Source: Akkermansia muciniphila (GTDB taxonomy: Bacteria > Verrucomicrobiota > Verrucomicrobiia > Opitutales > Opitutaceae). Taken from it: a DNA stretch of 64,000 nt. This document shows positions 55,791 through 64,000 of this stretch, piece by piece. Position numbers and translations under genes: made by a program. The notes beneath the pieces are model-generated. The model saw only the letters and a program-made list of their open reading frames with translations. It was not told the origin of the DNA and searched no databases. Position 1 is the first letter of the stretch, and every line of letters starts with the position of its first letter. The DNA is taken from contig CAMCZZ010000002.1 of assembly GCA_945888375.1 (NCBI GenBank), forward strand, positions 1-64,000. Direction: 5' to 3'.

Positions 55791-56909
55791 TCAAGCCGCC
55801 TCCAGCACTTTACGGGGTTTTAAGCTACGATAAAAGCGACCGAAGTGAGGCAGGAAATTTTCAACGTGGAAAATCAGCGAGGCATGCTGGACCGGGGTGC
55901 CGCGGGGATTGGCGACCAACAGGCAGCGACCGCGGGGAAAGAATGATCCGCAGGCTCGCTCGAAGGTCGGGCGGGCGGTGGCGTATTCACTCAGCACCGA
56001 GCCCTCTTTTTCGGCATACAGGATGAGTGCGGGGGCGTCGGCCAGAGGTAGCAACTCGGGCGTGAGGTAGCTGGTCGGTGAGGCCATGTCGGCCATGGCG
56101 CGGACGCGGGCGAGGGCTCCATGCGGGGTGATGCCGGCGATAGTGCCCAGCACCCCGGCGCGCAGGGCGGCGAGTTCGGCCTTGGTCATCAAGGTGGCGA
56201 GGGCGAGTTTGTTCTGGGCGCCGGCCTCGAACATGCGCGCGAAGATGGCGCGGGCCTTTTCCACGGCGGCGTCGCTGGCGTGTTCGGGCGCGTCGAGCAT
56301 GGGTTTGAGGGCGCGACCGAGCAGGGTGGAGGGTTTGGCTTCGCCGGGGGCGACGATATCTTCGGCACAGCAGACCGGGCTGATCAGCATGACTCCGGCC
56401 AGGGTGGGGGCGGCGCGGCCGGCGAGGCGGGAACGCCGGAGCCAGTCGAGCACCACGCCGGCGCCAAAGCTCACAGCAAGCACGACGGGTGCTGCACCCT
56501 CCCGGGCGATGACCTCCGCGACCAAGTCCTCCAGTTGCGCGCCGATCAATTCCAGGGAAAAATCCCCCTTGGCGTAATCGACAAAATAGATGCTGCCTTG
56601 CCGGGCGAGGAATCCGCGCAGGAGGTAAACCTGCTCGCAGGCATCCGGAACAAAGCCCCCTAGCACGATGGTGGGCCTGGCTCCACGATGGGCCTCGCGT
56701 CGCACGGTGGCGAGTGCGCCGACCCCGCCCACGCCACGCGCCAAGGCCGAGCGCACCGCCGGGCCCGCCGCCGAAGAAAGGGTTTCCAAGCGTGGCGGAT
56801 TAAACCGGCGGCTGGTCGTGCGTATAAGGGTGCGCAGCGGTTGCGCAGGCGATACTTGGCCAAAGGCGGCCAGCAACGACAGGGCAGGGGCAAAACTCAG
56901 GGCGGGCAT
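55791..56909 (-). CDS. Alpha/beta hydrolase-like protein
   Basis: A 372-residue protein with an alpha/beta-hydrolase-like segment. The strand-turn-helix VVLAVSFGAGVVLDWLRRS has a G/A-x-S-x-G-like elbow with Ser in SFGAG, and IVLGGFVPDACEQVYLLRGFL resembles the oxyanion-hole region. A later strand ALILYAEKEGSVL could hold the acidic residue, and a His follows (QHASLIFHVENFL). It probably acts on an ester or acyl substrate, and sits upstream of the GH3 gene. Confidence 0.65.
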   Translation of the reverse strand: MPALSFAPALSLLAAFGQVSPAQPLRTLIRTTSRRFNPPRLETLSSAAGPAVRSALARGVGGVGALATVRREAHRGARPTIVLGGFVPDACEQVYLLRGFLARQGSIYFVDYAKGDFSLELIGAQLEDLVAEVIAREGAAPVVLAVSFGAGVVLDWLRRSRLAGRAAPTLAGVMLISPVCCAEDIVAPGEAKPSTLLGRALKPMLDAPEHASDAAVEKARAIFARMFEAGAQNKLALATLMTKAELAALRAGVLGTIAGITPHGALARVRAMADMASPTSYLTPELLPLADAPALILYAEKEGSVLSEYATARPTFERACGSFFPRGRCLLVANPRGTPVQHASLIFHVENFLPHFGRFYRSLKPRKVLEAA

Positions 56910-57192
56910 GACAGGGGGGAGAGACGGCGACGAAACCGGGACGGAATGGACGGGGGATTCGGAAATGGGTAAAAGTTATTTTTTACGATTGTGCCAACTT
57001 CAGTGAAGGCGAGGCGTCTCTCGCAAGTTCCGCCCGACCGCGTAACCCGCTATTCACGGTTCTGGAACACATCCGTCACATTCAGGGCCCGGAATATCGT
57101 AGAACGTGAAGGCGGGTGATATTTGGTGGCGTTAACGCTTCGGTTCTTGGCCCCGGGGCCTGGGTCGTGCCTTTTGAGGTTTAGCCAGACTT

Positions 57193-57981
57193 ATGCTTCC
57201 GCCCATTCTCCATGAGGACGACGTCCTCATCGCCTTCGACAAACCCAGCGGCCTGCTGATCGCGCCTGATCGTTGGGACAAGGCGCGGGCCAACCTGATG
57301 ACGCAGGTGCATGACCGTTTGGGCGAGCATGTGGCCAATGTTCACCGCCTGGATGCCGATACATCGGGGGTGGTTTTGTGCACGAAGGACAAGGTCGCGC
57401 TCGATTTCGTCTCCGGTCAGTTTCAGTCCAAGACGGCGCAAAAAACATACCATGCCCTGTGTTATGTGCCTCCGGTGGACGAGGCGATGAAGGTGGGGCG
57501 CACCCAGCGCGACGAGTCCGGGTTATTGCCGGCCGAGTTCACGGTTGATCTGGCTTTGGGCGAAGATGAGGCCCAGCCGGGGCGTATGCGGGTTTTTAAG
57601 CGGCGCGGCGGCAAGGCATGCGAGACACGGTTTCGCACGCTGGAGCGTTTTCATGATCGGACTGGCCGGGCCTACGCCTGGGTGGAGTGCCGGCCGCTGA
57701 CCGGGCGGACGCATCAACTCCGCGTCCACCTCGCGGCGGTCGGGGCGCCTATCTTGGGTGATCCGTTTTATGGTGTGCCGGGCATCGAATTACGGCTTTC
57801 GGATTTGAAGCGCGGCTACAAGGGGCGGGACGATGAGCGCCCTTTGCTGACCCGCCTGGGGCTGCATGCGAGTGTGTTGACGGTGAATCATCCCGCCACC
57901 CGCGAACCTGTCACGATCACCGCGCCCCTGCCGCGGGAGTTTGAGGTGGCGTTAAAAAACCTGCGCCGCCACGGCGTTTAA
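57193..57981 (+). CDS. RluA-family pseudouridine synthase
   Basis: A 262-residue pseudouridine synthase of the RluA group. The catalytic Asp is in VHRLDADTSGVVLCTKD and the family's last signature is PLTGRTHQLRVHLAAVGAPILGDPFYGVPG. No S4 RNA-binding domain is attached. The target uridine in rRNA or tRNA cannot be told from sequence. Upstream, the 283 bp back to the hydrolase gene hold no recognised feature. Confidence 0.92.
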   Translation: MLPPILHEDDVLIAFDKPSGLLIAPDRWDKARANLMTQVHDRLGEHVANVHRLDADTSGVVLCTKDKVALDFVSGQFQSKTAQKTYHALCYVPPVDEAMKVGRTQRDESGLLPAEFTVDLALGEDEAQPGRMRVFKRRGGKACETRFRTLERFHDRTGRAYAWVECRPLTGRTHQLRVHLAAVGAPILGDPFYGVPGIELRLSDLKRGYKGRDDERPLLTRLGLHASVLTVNHPATREPVTITAPLPREFEVALKNLRRHGV

Positions 57982-58080
57982 CCCGGACCCCGCGATTATC
58001 CCGGCGGAGTATCGCGCAAGTTATTAAGCTGAAGGGAAAAAACGTGTGCGAGACGACCCGTGATAGGCGTAGTATCCGGG

Positions 58081-59853
58081 TTAAATTTCCCGGCCTGTTT
58101 GGCTCCGGCGTTTTCTTGCGTTGCTAGTAACCAGAGCCAACAGGCCGAGCCAGGTTGAGGCGGCCGCGGGTTCGGGAATCACGGTGGTCGCCCAAGCCAG
58201 GCCGTAGGCCACCGCGCCGCCGGGGGTGCCATCGAGGTCATAGACGGTATCATCGAAATGCACCCGGAGGCCGAAGCGTTCGCCCGGACTCGCTCCGAAG
58301 CGCAGGAATTCGGCAGTGTTAAAATTGCTGCGCGAGGCGGCCAGCAGGGTGTCAAAGGAGCCATTCAAACTGACGGACCAGACTTCCAGGTCGAGGTTGG
58401 CGAAACTGCCGTAGGTGGTCACGCCGGTGACCGAGTCAAAGGTGTCGGCCGTGAACCAGTTCAGCGCCACGGTAAATTCGAGCGCTGCACTGCCGGTGAA
58501 GGAGTCGAGGGTGTAGTTATTCACCCCCCCGAGATCGATGCGCCCAAAGTCCCAGCCGAGTGAATCCAGGCTGTTGCCGCCCGCATCGCCGGGGACGTCG
58601 GTGGTGCCGAGCGCGTAAACGTAGGCCGCGGTTTCTAAATCTACCCGGCCAGCGCCGGTGCGGAAGTCTAGAGCCTGGGTGGTTACGAGGGCTCCGCCGG
58701 GGCTGGAGTGCTGGCCGTTGTCCCAACCCTCGGTTCGGCTGGCCGAGGCCATGAGGACGGAGCGCATCACGCGGGTATCGAGCGCTTCGTTTTGGGGCAA
58801 TTGGAAGGAGGGGGTGCGGATTACCTCCTTGAGCAGGCCGATGCCTCCGGCGACGACAGGAGCGGAGAAACTAGTGCCGCTTTGGGAAAAGGTGAAATAG
58901 AGGTTGTTGGCGCCCGTAACGAAGCCGCCGAGGGCGGGCTCAAGACCGCCGGTGGGCTGGAGGTAGGCGGCGAGGGCGAAGTTCTCACCCGGCGCGGCGA
59001 GATGCACGGCAGCGCGGGCGGCCGGCGTGGTCGAAGCGGTCGCGGGATTGTAGAAGGCGACTGGGCCGCTCGAGGAGAAATCGGATGGGGTCAGCCAGGC
59101 CGGGCCGCCCAGGGCGCCGACCGTGATGACGTTGAACGACGAGCCGGGCCCGCCGACGGTATTGGGGCCGGGGCCGGAATTACCTGCGCTGAAAACGGTG
59201 GCGACGGAGGGATTCTGCGCGGCAAGACCGGTGATGATGCGTGTCTCGCGTTCGCGGGCGGAGGGGTCCTCGAAGCCCCAGCTGCTGTTGATCACATCGG
59301 CCCGGCCCTGAGGGCCTCCTTCGTAGAAGGCAACGTAAGGGGTGCGAAAGGACGTATCGCTGATCTCGAAGGAGCCGAGGTTCTCCAGCGTCTTGTCGAA
59401 GCGGGTGGCGATGGCGCCAGACCAAAGGGTGGCGAGGGGGGCCATGCCGGCGCCGGCGAGGGTGAGGCTGATCGAGTTATTGGGGTTCACCACGGTTTTT
59501 GCCCCGACGAGCACGTGGGCGACCATGGTGGCGTGGAAATCGCTTTCGCCCAACTCGGGCTCATCCGCGCTGGCGGGGGCGTTGACCAACCGGGCCGGGG
59601 TGGCGGGGAGGCCAAGGGCGGTGCGGTCAAAGACTTCATGGCCGGACCAAGGATGGCCGGCCTCGACGTTGGCGATGACCACGCCGGCTCCGTAGTAGCC
59701 GGCATTCCACAGCACGTCGGTTCCAACCGCGTCGTTGATAAAAAATGGATCGCTTTGCAGGCCGCCGAGCAGGTGGGTTTCAGCGCTGAAGACGGGCGTC
59801 GCGGGCAACAGGCAGAGGACAAAAATGACGCGGCGGACGGGGTTTGGAAGCAT
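58081..59853 (-). CDS. S8-family (subtilisin-like) peptidase with PEP-CTERM tail
   Basis: A 590-residue exported protein. A signal peptide (residues about 1-23) precedes a subtilisin-like domain with catalytic His in DFHATMVAHVL and Ser in SGTSFSAPVVAGG. The position normally held by the catalytic Asp reads IANVEAGHPW, with Glu in place of Asp, so activity is doubtful or altered. A beta-rich domain follows, then VIPEPAAASTWLGLLALVTS and a basic tail, a PEP-CTERM sorting signal. It is probably anchored or exported by an exosortase pathway. Confidence 0.85.
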   Translation of the reverse strand: MLPNPVRRVIFVLCLLPATPVFSAETHLLGGLQSDPFFINDAVGTDVLWNAGYYGAGVVIANVEAGHPWSGHEVFDRTALGLPATPARLVNAPASADEPELGESDFHATMVAHVLVGAKTVVNPNNSISLTLAGAGMAPLATLWSGAIATRFDKTLENLGSFEISDTSFRTPYVAFYEGGPQGRADVINSSWGFEDPSARERETRIITGLAAQNPSVATVFSAGNSGPGPNTVGGPGSSFNVITVGALGGPAWLTPSDFSSSGPVAFYNPATASTTPAARAAVHLAAPGENFALAAYLQPTGGLEPALGGFVTGANNLYFTFSQSGTSFSAPVVAGGIGLLKEVIRTPSFQLPQNEALDTRVMRSVLMASASRTEGWDNGQHSSPGGALVTTQALDFRTGAGRVDLETAAYVYALGTTDVPGDAGGNSLDSLGWDFGRIDLGGVNNYTLDSFTGSAALEFTVALNWFTADTFDSVTGVTTYGSFANLDLEVWSVSLNGSFDTLLAASRSNFNTAEFLRFGASPGERFGLRVHFDDTVYDLDGTPGGAVAYGLAWATTVIPEPAAASTWLGLLALVTSNARKRRSQTGREI

Positions 59854-59999
59854 GGGGTGGGGGAGTGGGGCGTGGGTTTAGAAGGGCGACCGTCTGGGTG
59901 CCGTCAACGGGTTTGGCTCGGCGGTAGCGAGTGGTGGGACGATCCGAGGTTGAAAAGCAGGGCGGGGCGGTTCGTGCTCCGGGTTCTTTTTTGCCGCGT

Positions 60000-60323
60000 A
60001 TGAAAGCTCCCGCCTGTCCGGTTTGCACCCTCGAAGATGTGCTCGCGCACCCTGATCACTGGGAGTGTGCCACCTGCGGCCACGAGTGGCCCAAGGAGGA
60101 GGCGCCCGAGGGTCCCCGCGTGGTCAAAGATGCCCATGGCAACGTGCTCGCCGAAGGCGATAGCATCACGACGATCAAGGACTTGAAGCTCGGCGGCGCC
60201 CAGGTTTTGAAGGCCGGTTCCAAGGCCAAAAACATCCGCCTTGTGGAGGGAGACCATGAGATCGACTGCAAAGTCGACGGCGTGGCCATTATGCTCAAGG
60301 CCTGCTTCGTAAAGAAGGCCTGA
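60000..60323 (+). CDS. yjdM: YjdM/PhnA-type zinc-ribbon protein
   Basis: A 107-residue protein from the ATG at 60000; the open frame goes further upstream without family similarity. The N-terminal zinc ribbon has CPVC and CATCGHEW, and the C-terminal SH3-like part has VVKDAHGNVLAEGDSITTIKDLKL and IDCKVDGVAIMLKACFVKKA. This matches the YjdM family, formerly called PhnA, although no role in phosphonate use is established. It stands alone. Confidence 0.9.
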   Translation: MKAPACPVCTLEDVLAHPDHWECATCGHEWPKEEAPEGPRVVKDAHGNVLAEGDSITTIKDLKLGGAQVLKAGSKAKNIRLVEGDHEIDCKVDGVAIMLKACFVKKA

Positions 60324-60414
60324 CGCGGTCCATCGGGTGATTTTTGATTCATACAGGGCAGAGTGAAGTTTTGCTTCGGTTTGCCTTTGGAACAATTACT
60401 CGCGTTCTGCTTGG

Positions 60415-62250
60415 ATGAGTTTCTTTTTTCACCGTAGCTACGCGCTTTTGTTTTTATCCACCTTCGTGCTGCCGGTATATAGTGCGGAGTCGGCGGCTCC
60501 GGCCGGGGTTTTGGATGAGTTTGCGAACTATGTAACGCCCGCAATCAAGGATGCGCGGCTGGGTTGGTGGCGCGAGGCCCGCTTCGGGATGTTTATCCAC
60601 TGGGGGGTTTATTCCGCCCTGGCGGGGGAGTGGCAGGGCCAGGCGGTCGCAGGCTATGCCGAACACATCCAGCGCATCGCCAAAATTAAACGCGACACCT
60701 ACCTTGAGGAGGTGGTGCGGCCCTTTGATCCATCCGCATTCGATGCCGACGCATGGGTGCGGACCGCGCGAGAAACCGGTATGGGCTATATAATAATCAC
60801 CGCGATGCACCACGATGGCGTGGCCATGTTTGATTCCAAGGTGGATAATTACAGTGTGGTCCGGTCCAGCGCTTTCGGCCGCGATCCCTTGCGCGAGCTT
60901 AAAGACGCCTGCGAAAAACAGGGCATAAAGCTGGGCGTCTATTACTCGCACGCCATAGACTGGTCGCTCTCCGGAGATCCGCGTTACCCCGAGCCGAATG
61001 GTCCGGAACGACGCCAGGCATGCGTGGAAAGGAAGGCCTTGCCGCAAATGCTCGAACTCATCCGCGGCTACCATCCCGCAATTCTCTGGGGCGATACGCC
61101 GCACCATAATCCCCGCGAGCTGAACTTGAAAATTCTCGCCGCCCTCCGCGAGGCGGATCCGCAACTCATACTCAACGGCCGCATAGCCGGTTCCGCCCAC
61201 GGGGATTACCATACCACCAGCGATCGACCCTCCGAGTTCGGCCCCATGACTGCGCCCGCGGAGCAGGACTGGGAAGCGATCCCGACCACCAACGAATCCT
61301 ACGGCTACCACGCCGGCGATAAATCCCACAAGCCGCCCGGACATTTTATCCAACTCCTCGCCAAGGCCGCCGCCCGGGGAGGCAACCTCCTGCTTAACAT
61401 CGGCCCCAAAGGCGACGGCACTTTTGCCGCCGAGGATCGCGCCATCCTCGCCGCCATCGCCACTTGGTGGAAGATCAACGGCGAATCCATACGCGGCACC
61501 GAACGCACCCCGCTCTCGCCCCAAAGTTGGGGCGAATCCACACTCAAGGGGAATATCCTCTACCTTCAGGTTTTCGATTGGCCGCGGGACGGAAAGCTTC
61601 TGGTCGGCGGGCTCGATACCGAGGTCGCCGCCGCCGCGCTTCTCGCCGATCCGGAATCACCCCTTCCCTTCGAGCGGATCGGCCCCGACTTGCAAATCAC
61701 ACTGCCCGCTTCCTCCCCCGATGAGGCCGCCAGCGTGATCGCCCTGCAGTGCAAAACCCGCCCCTCCGGAAATCCCCTGCGTCTTCTCCAAACGAACACC
61801 GCCAACAAACTCAGCATCTTCACGGCCGAACTTCTCGGGCCGGTGGATCCCAAGGGCTGGAGCCTCGGCAAAGGCACGTCGATCACCTCCCACGTCAAGG
61901 GATGGAAGAGCACGGAAAGCGCCGTCCTCTGGAAAACCCGCCTCGCTCGGCCCGCCGTTTTCCAGGCCATCCTGCACTACGACGCGCCCGAGGCAGACAA
62001 AACCAAGGTCGAAACCGACGGCGGGGCCGTCGCCGGCAGAATAGGGCAAAGCTACGGCGGCGCCTTCACCCTCACCATTGGCGGGCACACGTTGAAAGGC
62101 AGCGTGCGCCAACCGGGCATGAACGTCTCTCTTGACCTCGGGCGCATCGCCCTCGAGCCCGGCGACTACGATATAAAAATCCAAGCCGACGAAATCACTG
62201 GTGCTGAACTCATGAGGCTCAAAAGCCTCAGCCTCTTTCCGCAGCAATGA
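60415..62250 (+). CDS. GH29 alpha-L-fucosidase
   Basis: A 611-residue exported enzyme. A signal peptide (SYALLFLSTFVLPVYSAESA) is followed by the GH29 catalytic domain. RFGMFIHWGVYSALAGEWQG and GMGYIIITAMHHDGVAMFDS are typical, and ILWGDTPHHN holds the position of the catalytic nucleophile, where GH29 enzymes have Asp (usually WxD). The C-terminal part contains beta-rich modules. It should release terminal fucose from polysaccharide. It overlaps the sulfatase gene by 4 bp (ATGA), so the two are translationally coupled. Confidence 0.93.
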   Translation: MSFFFHRSYALLFLSTFVLPVYSAESAAPAGVLDEFANYVTPAIKDARLGWWREARFGMFIHWGVYSALAGEWQGQAVAGYAEHIQRIAKIKRDTYLEEVVRPFDPSAFDADAWVRTARETGMGYIIITAMHHDGVAMFDSKVDNYSVVRSSAFGRDPLRELKDACEKQGIKLGVYYSHAIDWSLSGDPRYPEPNGPERRQACVERKALPQMLELIRGYHPAILWGDTPHHNPRELNLKILAALREADPQLILNGRIAGSAHGDYHTTSDRPSEFGPMTAPAEQDWEAIPTTNESYGYHAGDKSHKPPGHFIQLLAKAAARGGNLLLNIGPKGDGTFAAEDRAILAAIATWWKINGESIRGTERTPLSPQSWGESTLKGNILYLQVFDWPRDGKLLVGGLDTEVAAAALLADPESPLPFERIGPDLQITLPASSPDEAASVIALQCKTRPSGNPLRLLQTNTANKLSIFTAELLGPVDPKGWSLGKGTSITSHVKGWKSTESAVLWKTRLARPAVFQAILHYDAPEADKTKVETDGGAVAGRIGQSYGGAFTLTIGGHTLKGSVRQPGMNVSLDLGRIALEPGDYDIKIQADEITGAELMRLKSLSLFPQQ

Positions 62251-64000
62251 ATACCTCCCTTTCTTTTGCCGCTTTGTTGAAAAGCGGACTTGTCCTAGCC
62301 GTCGGCTTATTCGCCGCCGGCGAGGTCCGCGCCGCTCCCGCCCAGCGACCGCCGAACATCGTCTTCATCCTCGCCGATGACCTCGGCTGGTCTGACCTCG
62401 GCTGCTACGGCAGCACGTTTTACGAGACTCCGAACCTCGACCGATTGGCCGCCGGGGGCATGCGATTCACCCACGCCTATGCCGCCGCCCCCGTCTGCTC
62501 GCCCACGCGTGCGAGCATCCTCACCGGAAAATCCCCGGCCCGCTTGCGCATAACGGACTGGTTGCCCGGCCGAGAGGAGCGCCCTTCGCAAAAACTAAAG
62601 CGCCCTCAACTCCAGCCGTTTCTGCCGCTGGAGGAGACGACTTTTGCCGAGGCCCTTCGGCCGGCCGGCTATAAAACCGCTTTCCTTGGAAAATGGCACC
62701 TCGGAGTCTCGCCGGAGCATTGGCCCGAGCATCAGGGCTTCGACCTGAATCTCGGAGGTTGTGGTAAAGGGGCGCCGCCTTCCTACTTCAGTCCTTATAA
62801 ACTTCCGAATCTGCCAGACGGGCCGGAAGGAGAATACCTCACGGATCGTCTTACCAGCGAGGCGATCCGCTTCATCGAGCAGCACCGCGAAACGCCGTTC
62901 CTCGTCTATCTCTCCCACTACGCCGTTCACAATCCACTGCAGGCCAAACCCGCTTTGGTGGAAAAATACAAAGCCAAGGCGGCGCGTCTTCCCGCCGCCG
63001 TATCCCCCGCGTTTCTCGACGATCACTGGCGTCCCGTCAGGCAGGTGCAAAACCACCCCGCCTACGCGGCGATGGTCGAGAACCTCGACGAAAATGTCGG
63101 TCGCCTTCTGGACAAACTCGACGAGTGGGGCCTCGCCGAAAATACCCTTGTGGTTTTCACCTCGGACAACGGCGGCCTTTCCACCGCCGAGGGTTCGCCG
63201 ACCTCCAATCTGCCCCTGCGCGCTGGAAAAGGCTGGGCCTACGAAGGCGGGGTGCGCGAGCCGCTCCTGATCAAATGGCCTGCGGTGATCCAGCCCCAAA
63301 GCCTTTGCCGCGCGCCCGTTTCGTCGGTGGATTTTTTTCCCACCTTTGGGGAAATGGCCGGCTTGCCGCCGGCCGCTGCGCGCCACCTCGAGGGGGCAAG
63401 TCTCGTGCCCGAGTTCAAAGGCGCGGACACGCCGGAGCGTCCGGTCTTCTGGCATTACCCGCACTACAGCAACCAGGGCGGCTTGCCTTACGGGGCCGTG
63501 CGCTCGGGCGATTTTAAACTCATAGAATGGTATGAGGACCGGCGCGTAGAACTTTACGACCTTCGCCAAGATCCCGGGGAGAAACACAATCTCGCCGACG
63601 GAAATCCCGAGAAAACCGTCGCCCTGCTTGCCCGTTTGCAGGCTTGGCGCCACAGCGTGAATGCACAGATGCCCACCGATAATCCCCTCAAGGCCAAACT
63701 CGGCCTGCCTCGGCGGGACGGCGGCTTCGAGCGCGCGGGGTATAACCTTTGGGACCCTTCGATCATCAAAGTGGGTGATACCTACCACTTGTTCGCCTCG
63801 TGCTGGACGAGTGAAAATTTTAGCGCTTGGAAAACGAGTTTCATTGTGCGCGCTACCTCGAAAAACCTGCTTGGCCCTTACACTTATGCGGGCGAGGTGT
63901 TTCGTCCGCGTCCCGGAGATTTTTTTGATTCCGAAGGATGTCACAACCCGAAGATCGTCTTCCACGGCGGGAAATATTATCTCTACCATCTCGGCATCCC
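62247..64000 (+). CDS. Sulfatase fused to a GH43-like domain (partial, runs off right edge)
   Basis: At least 584 residues, still open at the window end. A signal peptide (about residues 1-30) is followed by an S1-type sulfatase with metal-binding ILADDLGWSD, the formylglycine motif CSPTRAS (Cys84), GKWHLGVSPEHW and FTSDNGGLST. The sulfatase ends near residue 460. Without a stop the frame continues into WDPSIIKVGDTYHLFASCW and later HNPKIVFHGGKYYLYHLG, a five-bladed beta-propeller pattern like GH43/GH117. Continuity of the frame was checked by codon position across the junction. With the fucosidase it should remove sulfate and sugar from the same polymer. Confidence 0.85.
   Translation, partial: MNTSLSFAALLKSGLVLAVGLFAAGEVRAAPAQRPPNIVFILADDLGWSDLGCYGSTFYETPNLDRLAAGGMRFTHAYAAAPVCSPTRASILTGKSPARLRITDWLPGREERPSQKLKRPQLQPFLPLEETTFAEALRPAGYKTAFLGKWHLGVSPEHWPEHQGFDLNLGGCGKGAPPSYFSPYKLPNLPDGPEGEYLTDRLTSEAIRFIEQHRETPFLVYLSHYAVHNPLQAKPALVEKYKAKAARLPAAVSPAFLDDHWRPVRQVQNHPAYAAMVENLDENVGRLLDKLDEWGLAENTLVVFTSDNGGLSTAEGSPTSNLPLRAGKGWAYEGGVREPLLIKWPAVIQPQSLCRAPVSSVDFFPTFGEMAGLPPAAARHLEGASLVPEFKGADTPERPVFWHYPHYSNQGGLPYGAVRSGDFKLIEWYEDRRVELYDLRQDPGEKHNLADGNPEKTVALLARLQAWRHSVNAQMPTDNPLKAKLGLPRRDGGFERAGYNLWDPSIIKVGDTYHLFASCWTSENFSAWKTSFIVRATSKNLLGPYTYAGEVFRPRPGDFFDSEGCHNPKIVFHGGKYYLYHLGI

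Noticed and set aside
62595-63989. 464-residue minus-strand frame
   Set aside because: Antisense to the sulfatase, whose metal and formylglycine motifs are all in the plus frame.

Overview
The window looks like chromosomal DNA of a high-GC member of Verrucomicrobiota, most likely an opitutal bacterium. That is inferred from gene content: a TorF-like porin, a PEP-CTERM protein, a fucosidase/sulfatase locus, a GH3-family enzyme and a Gram-negative core gene set. It is not read from a marker gene. Most of the window appears to be about 60-72% GC by spot counts.

Layout. Positions 1-2750 are the right end of an integrated element: a partial small gene, the 3' remnant of an AbiEii-type gene, a complete IS630-family element with TA duplications and an A7 frameshift site, and a tyrosine integrase. 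The element ends at a tRNA-like 3' end that carries a 9-7-9 inverted-repeat recombination core. Positions 2750-26100 are core chromosome: rpsI/rplM, a porin, gltB, a glutaredoxin, uvrC, cinA, an HDOD protein, purC, an EamA transporter, rng, rodA, a peptidyl-prolyl isomerase, ygiQ and gcvP.

Positions 26100-40000 form a V-shaped GC trough whose lowest point is the 314-bp intergenic region between dnaN and pssA. Genes left of it run mostly on the minus strand and genes right of it on the plus strand. dnaN, mnmE and mnmG are close by, so the spacer is a candidate chromosomal origin or another compositional landmark. This segment also encodes an unusual solute-binding-protein/permease fusion, a PAS-PP2C phosphatase and a PHP histidinol phosphatase. 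recQ, a DUF1295 protein and a Cfa-like methyltransferase follow.

Positions 43860-53520 are a type I restriction-modification island with extra cargo. An XRE-HTH domain is fused to HsdM, and a 36-bp palindrome overlaps the hsdM start codon, which suggests autoregulation. HsdS is followed by a Ser/Thr kinase, an unrecognised 400-residue protein and, on the opposite strand, a small PD-(D/E)XK nuclease-like protein. HsdR and a short YgjP-like metallopeptidase close the island. The kinase, unknown protein and nuclease are the best candidate here for an undescribed defence module.

Positions 53520-64000 return to mixed genes: a VOC protein, a GH3 acyl-acid-amido synthetase with an alpha/beta hydrolase, an RluA-type pseudouridine synthase, an S8 peptidase with a substituted catalytic Asp, and a YjdM protein. 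The window ends in a coupled pair, a GH29 alpha-L-fucosidase and a sulfatase fused to a GH43-like domain, consistent with degradation of sulfated fucose-containing polysaccharide. No rRNA, complete tRNA or CRISPR array was seen.
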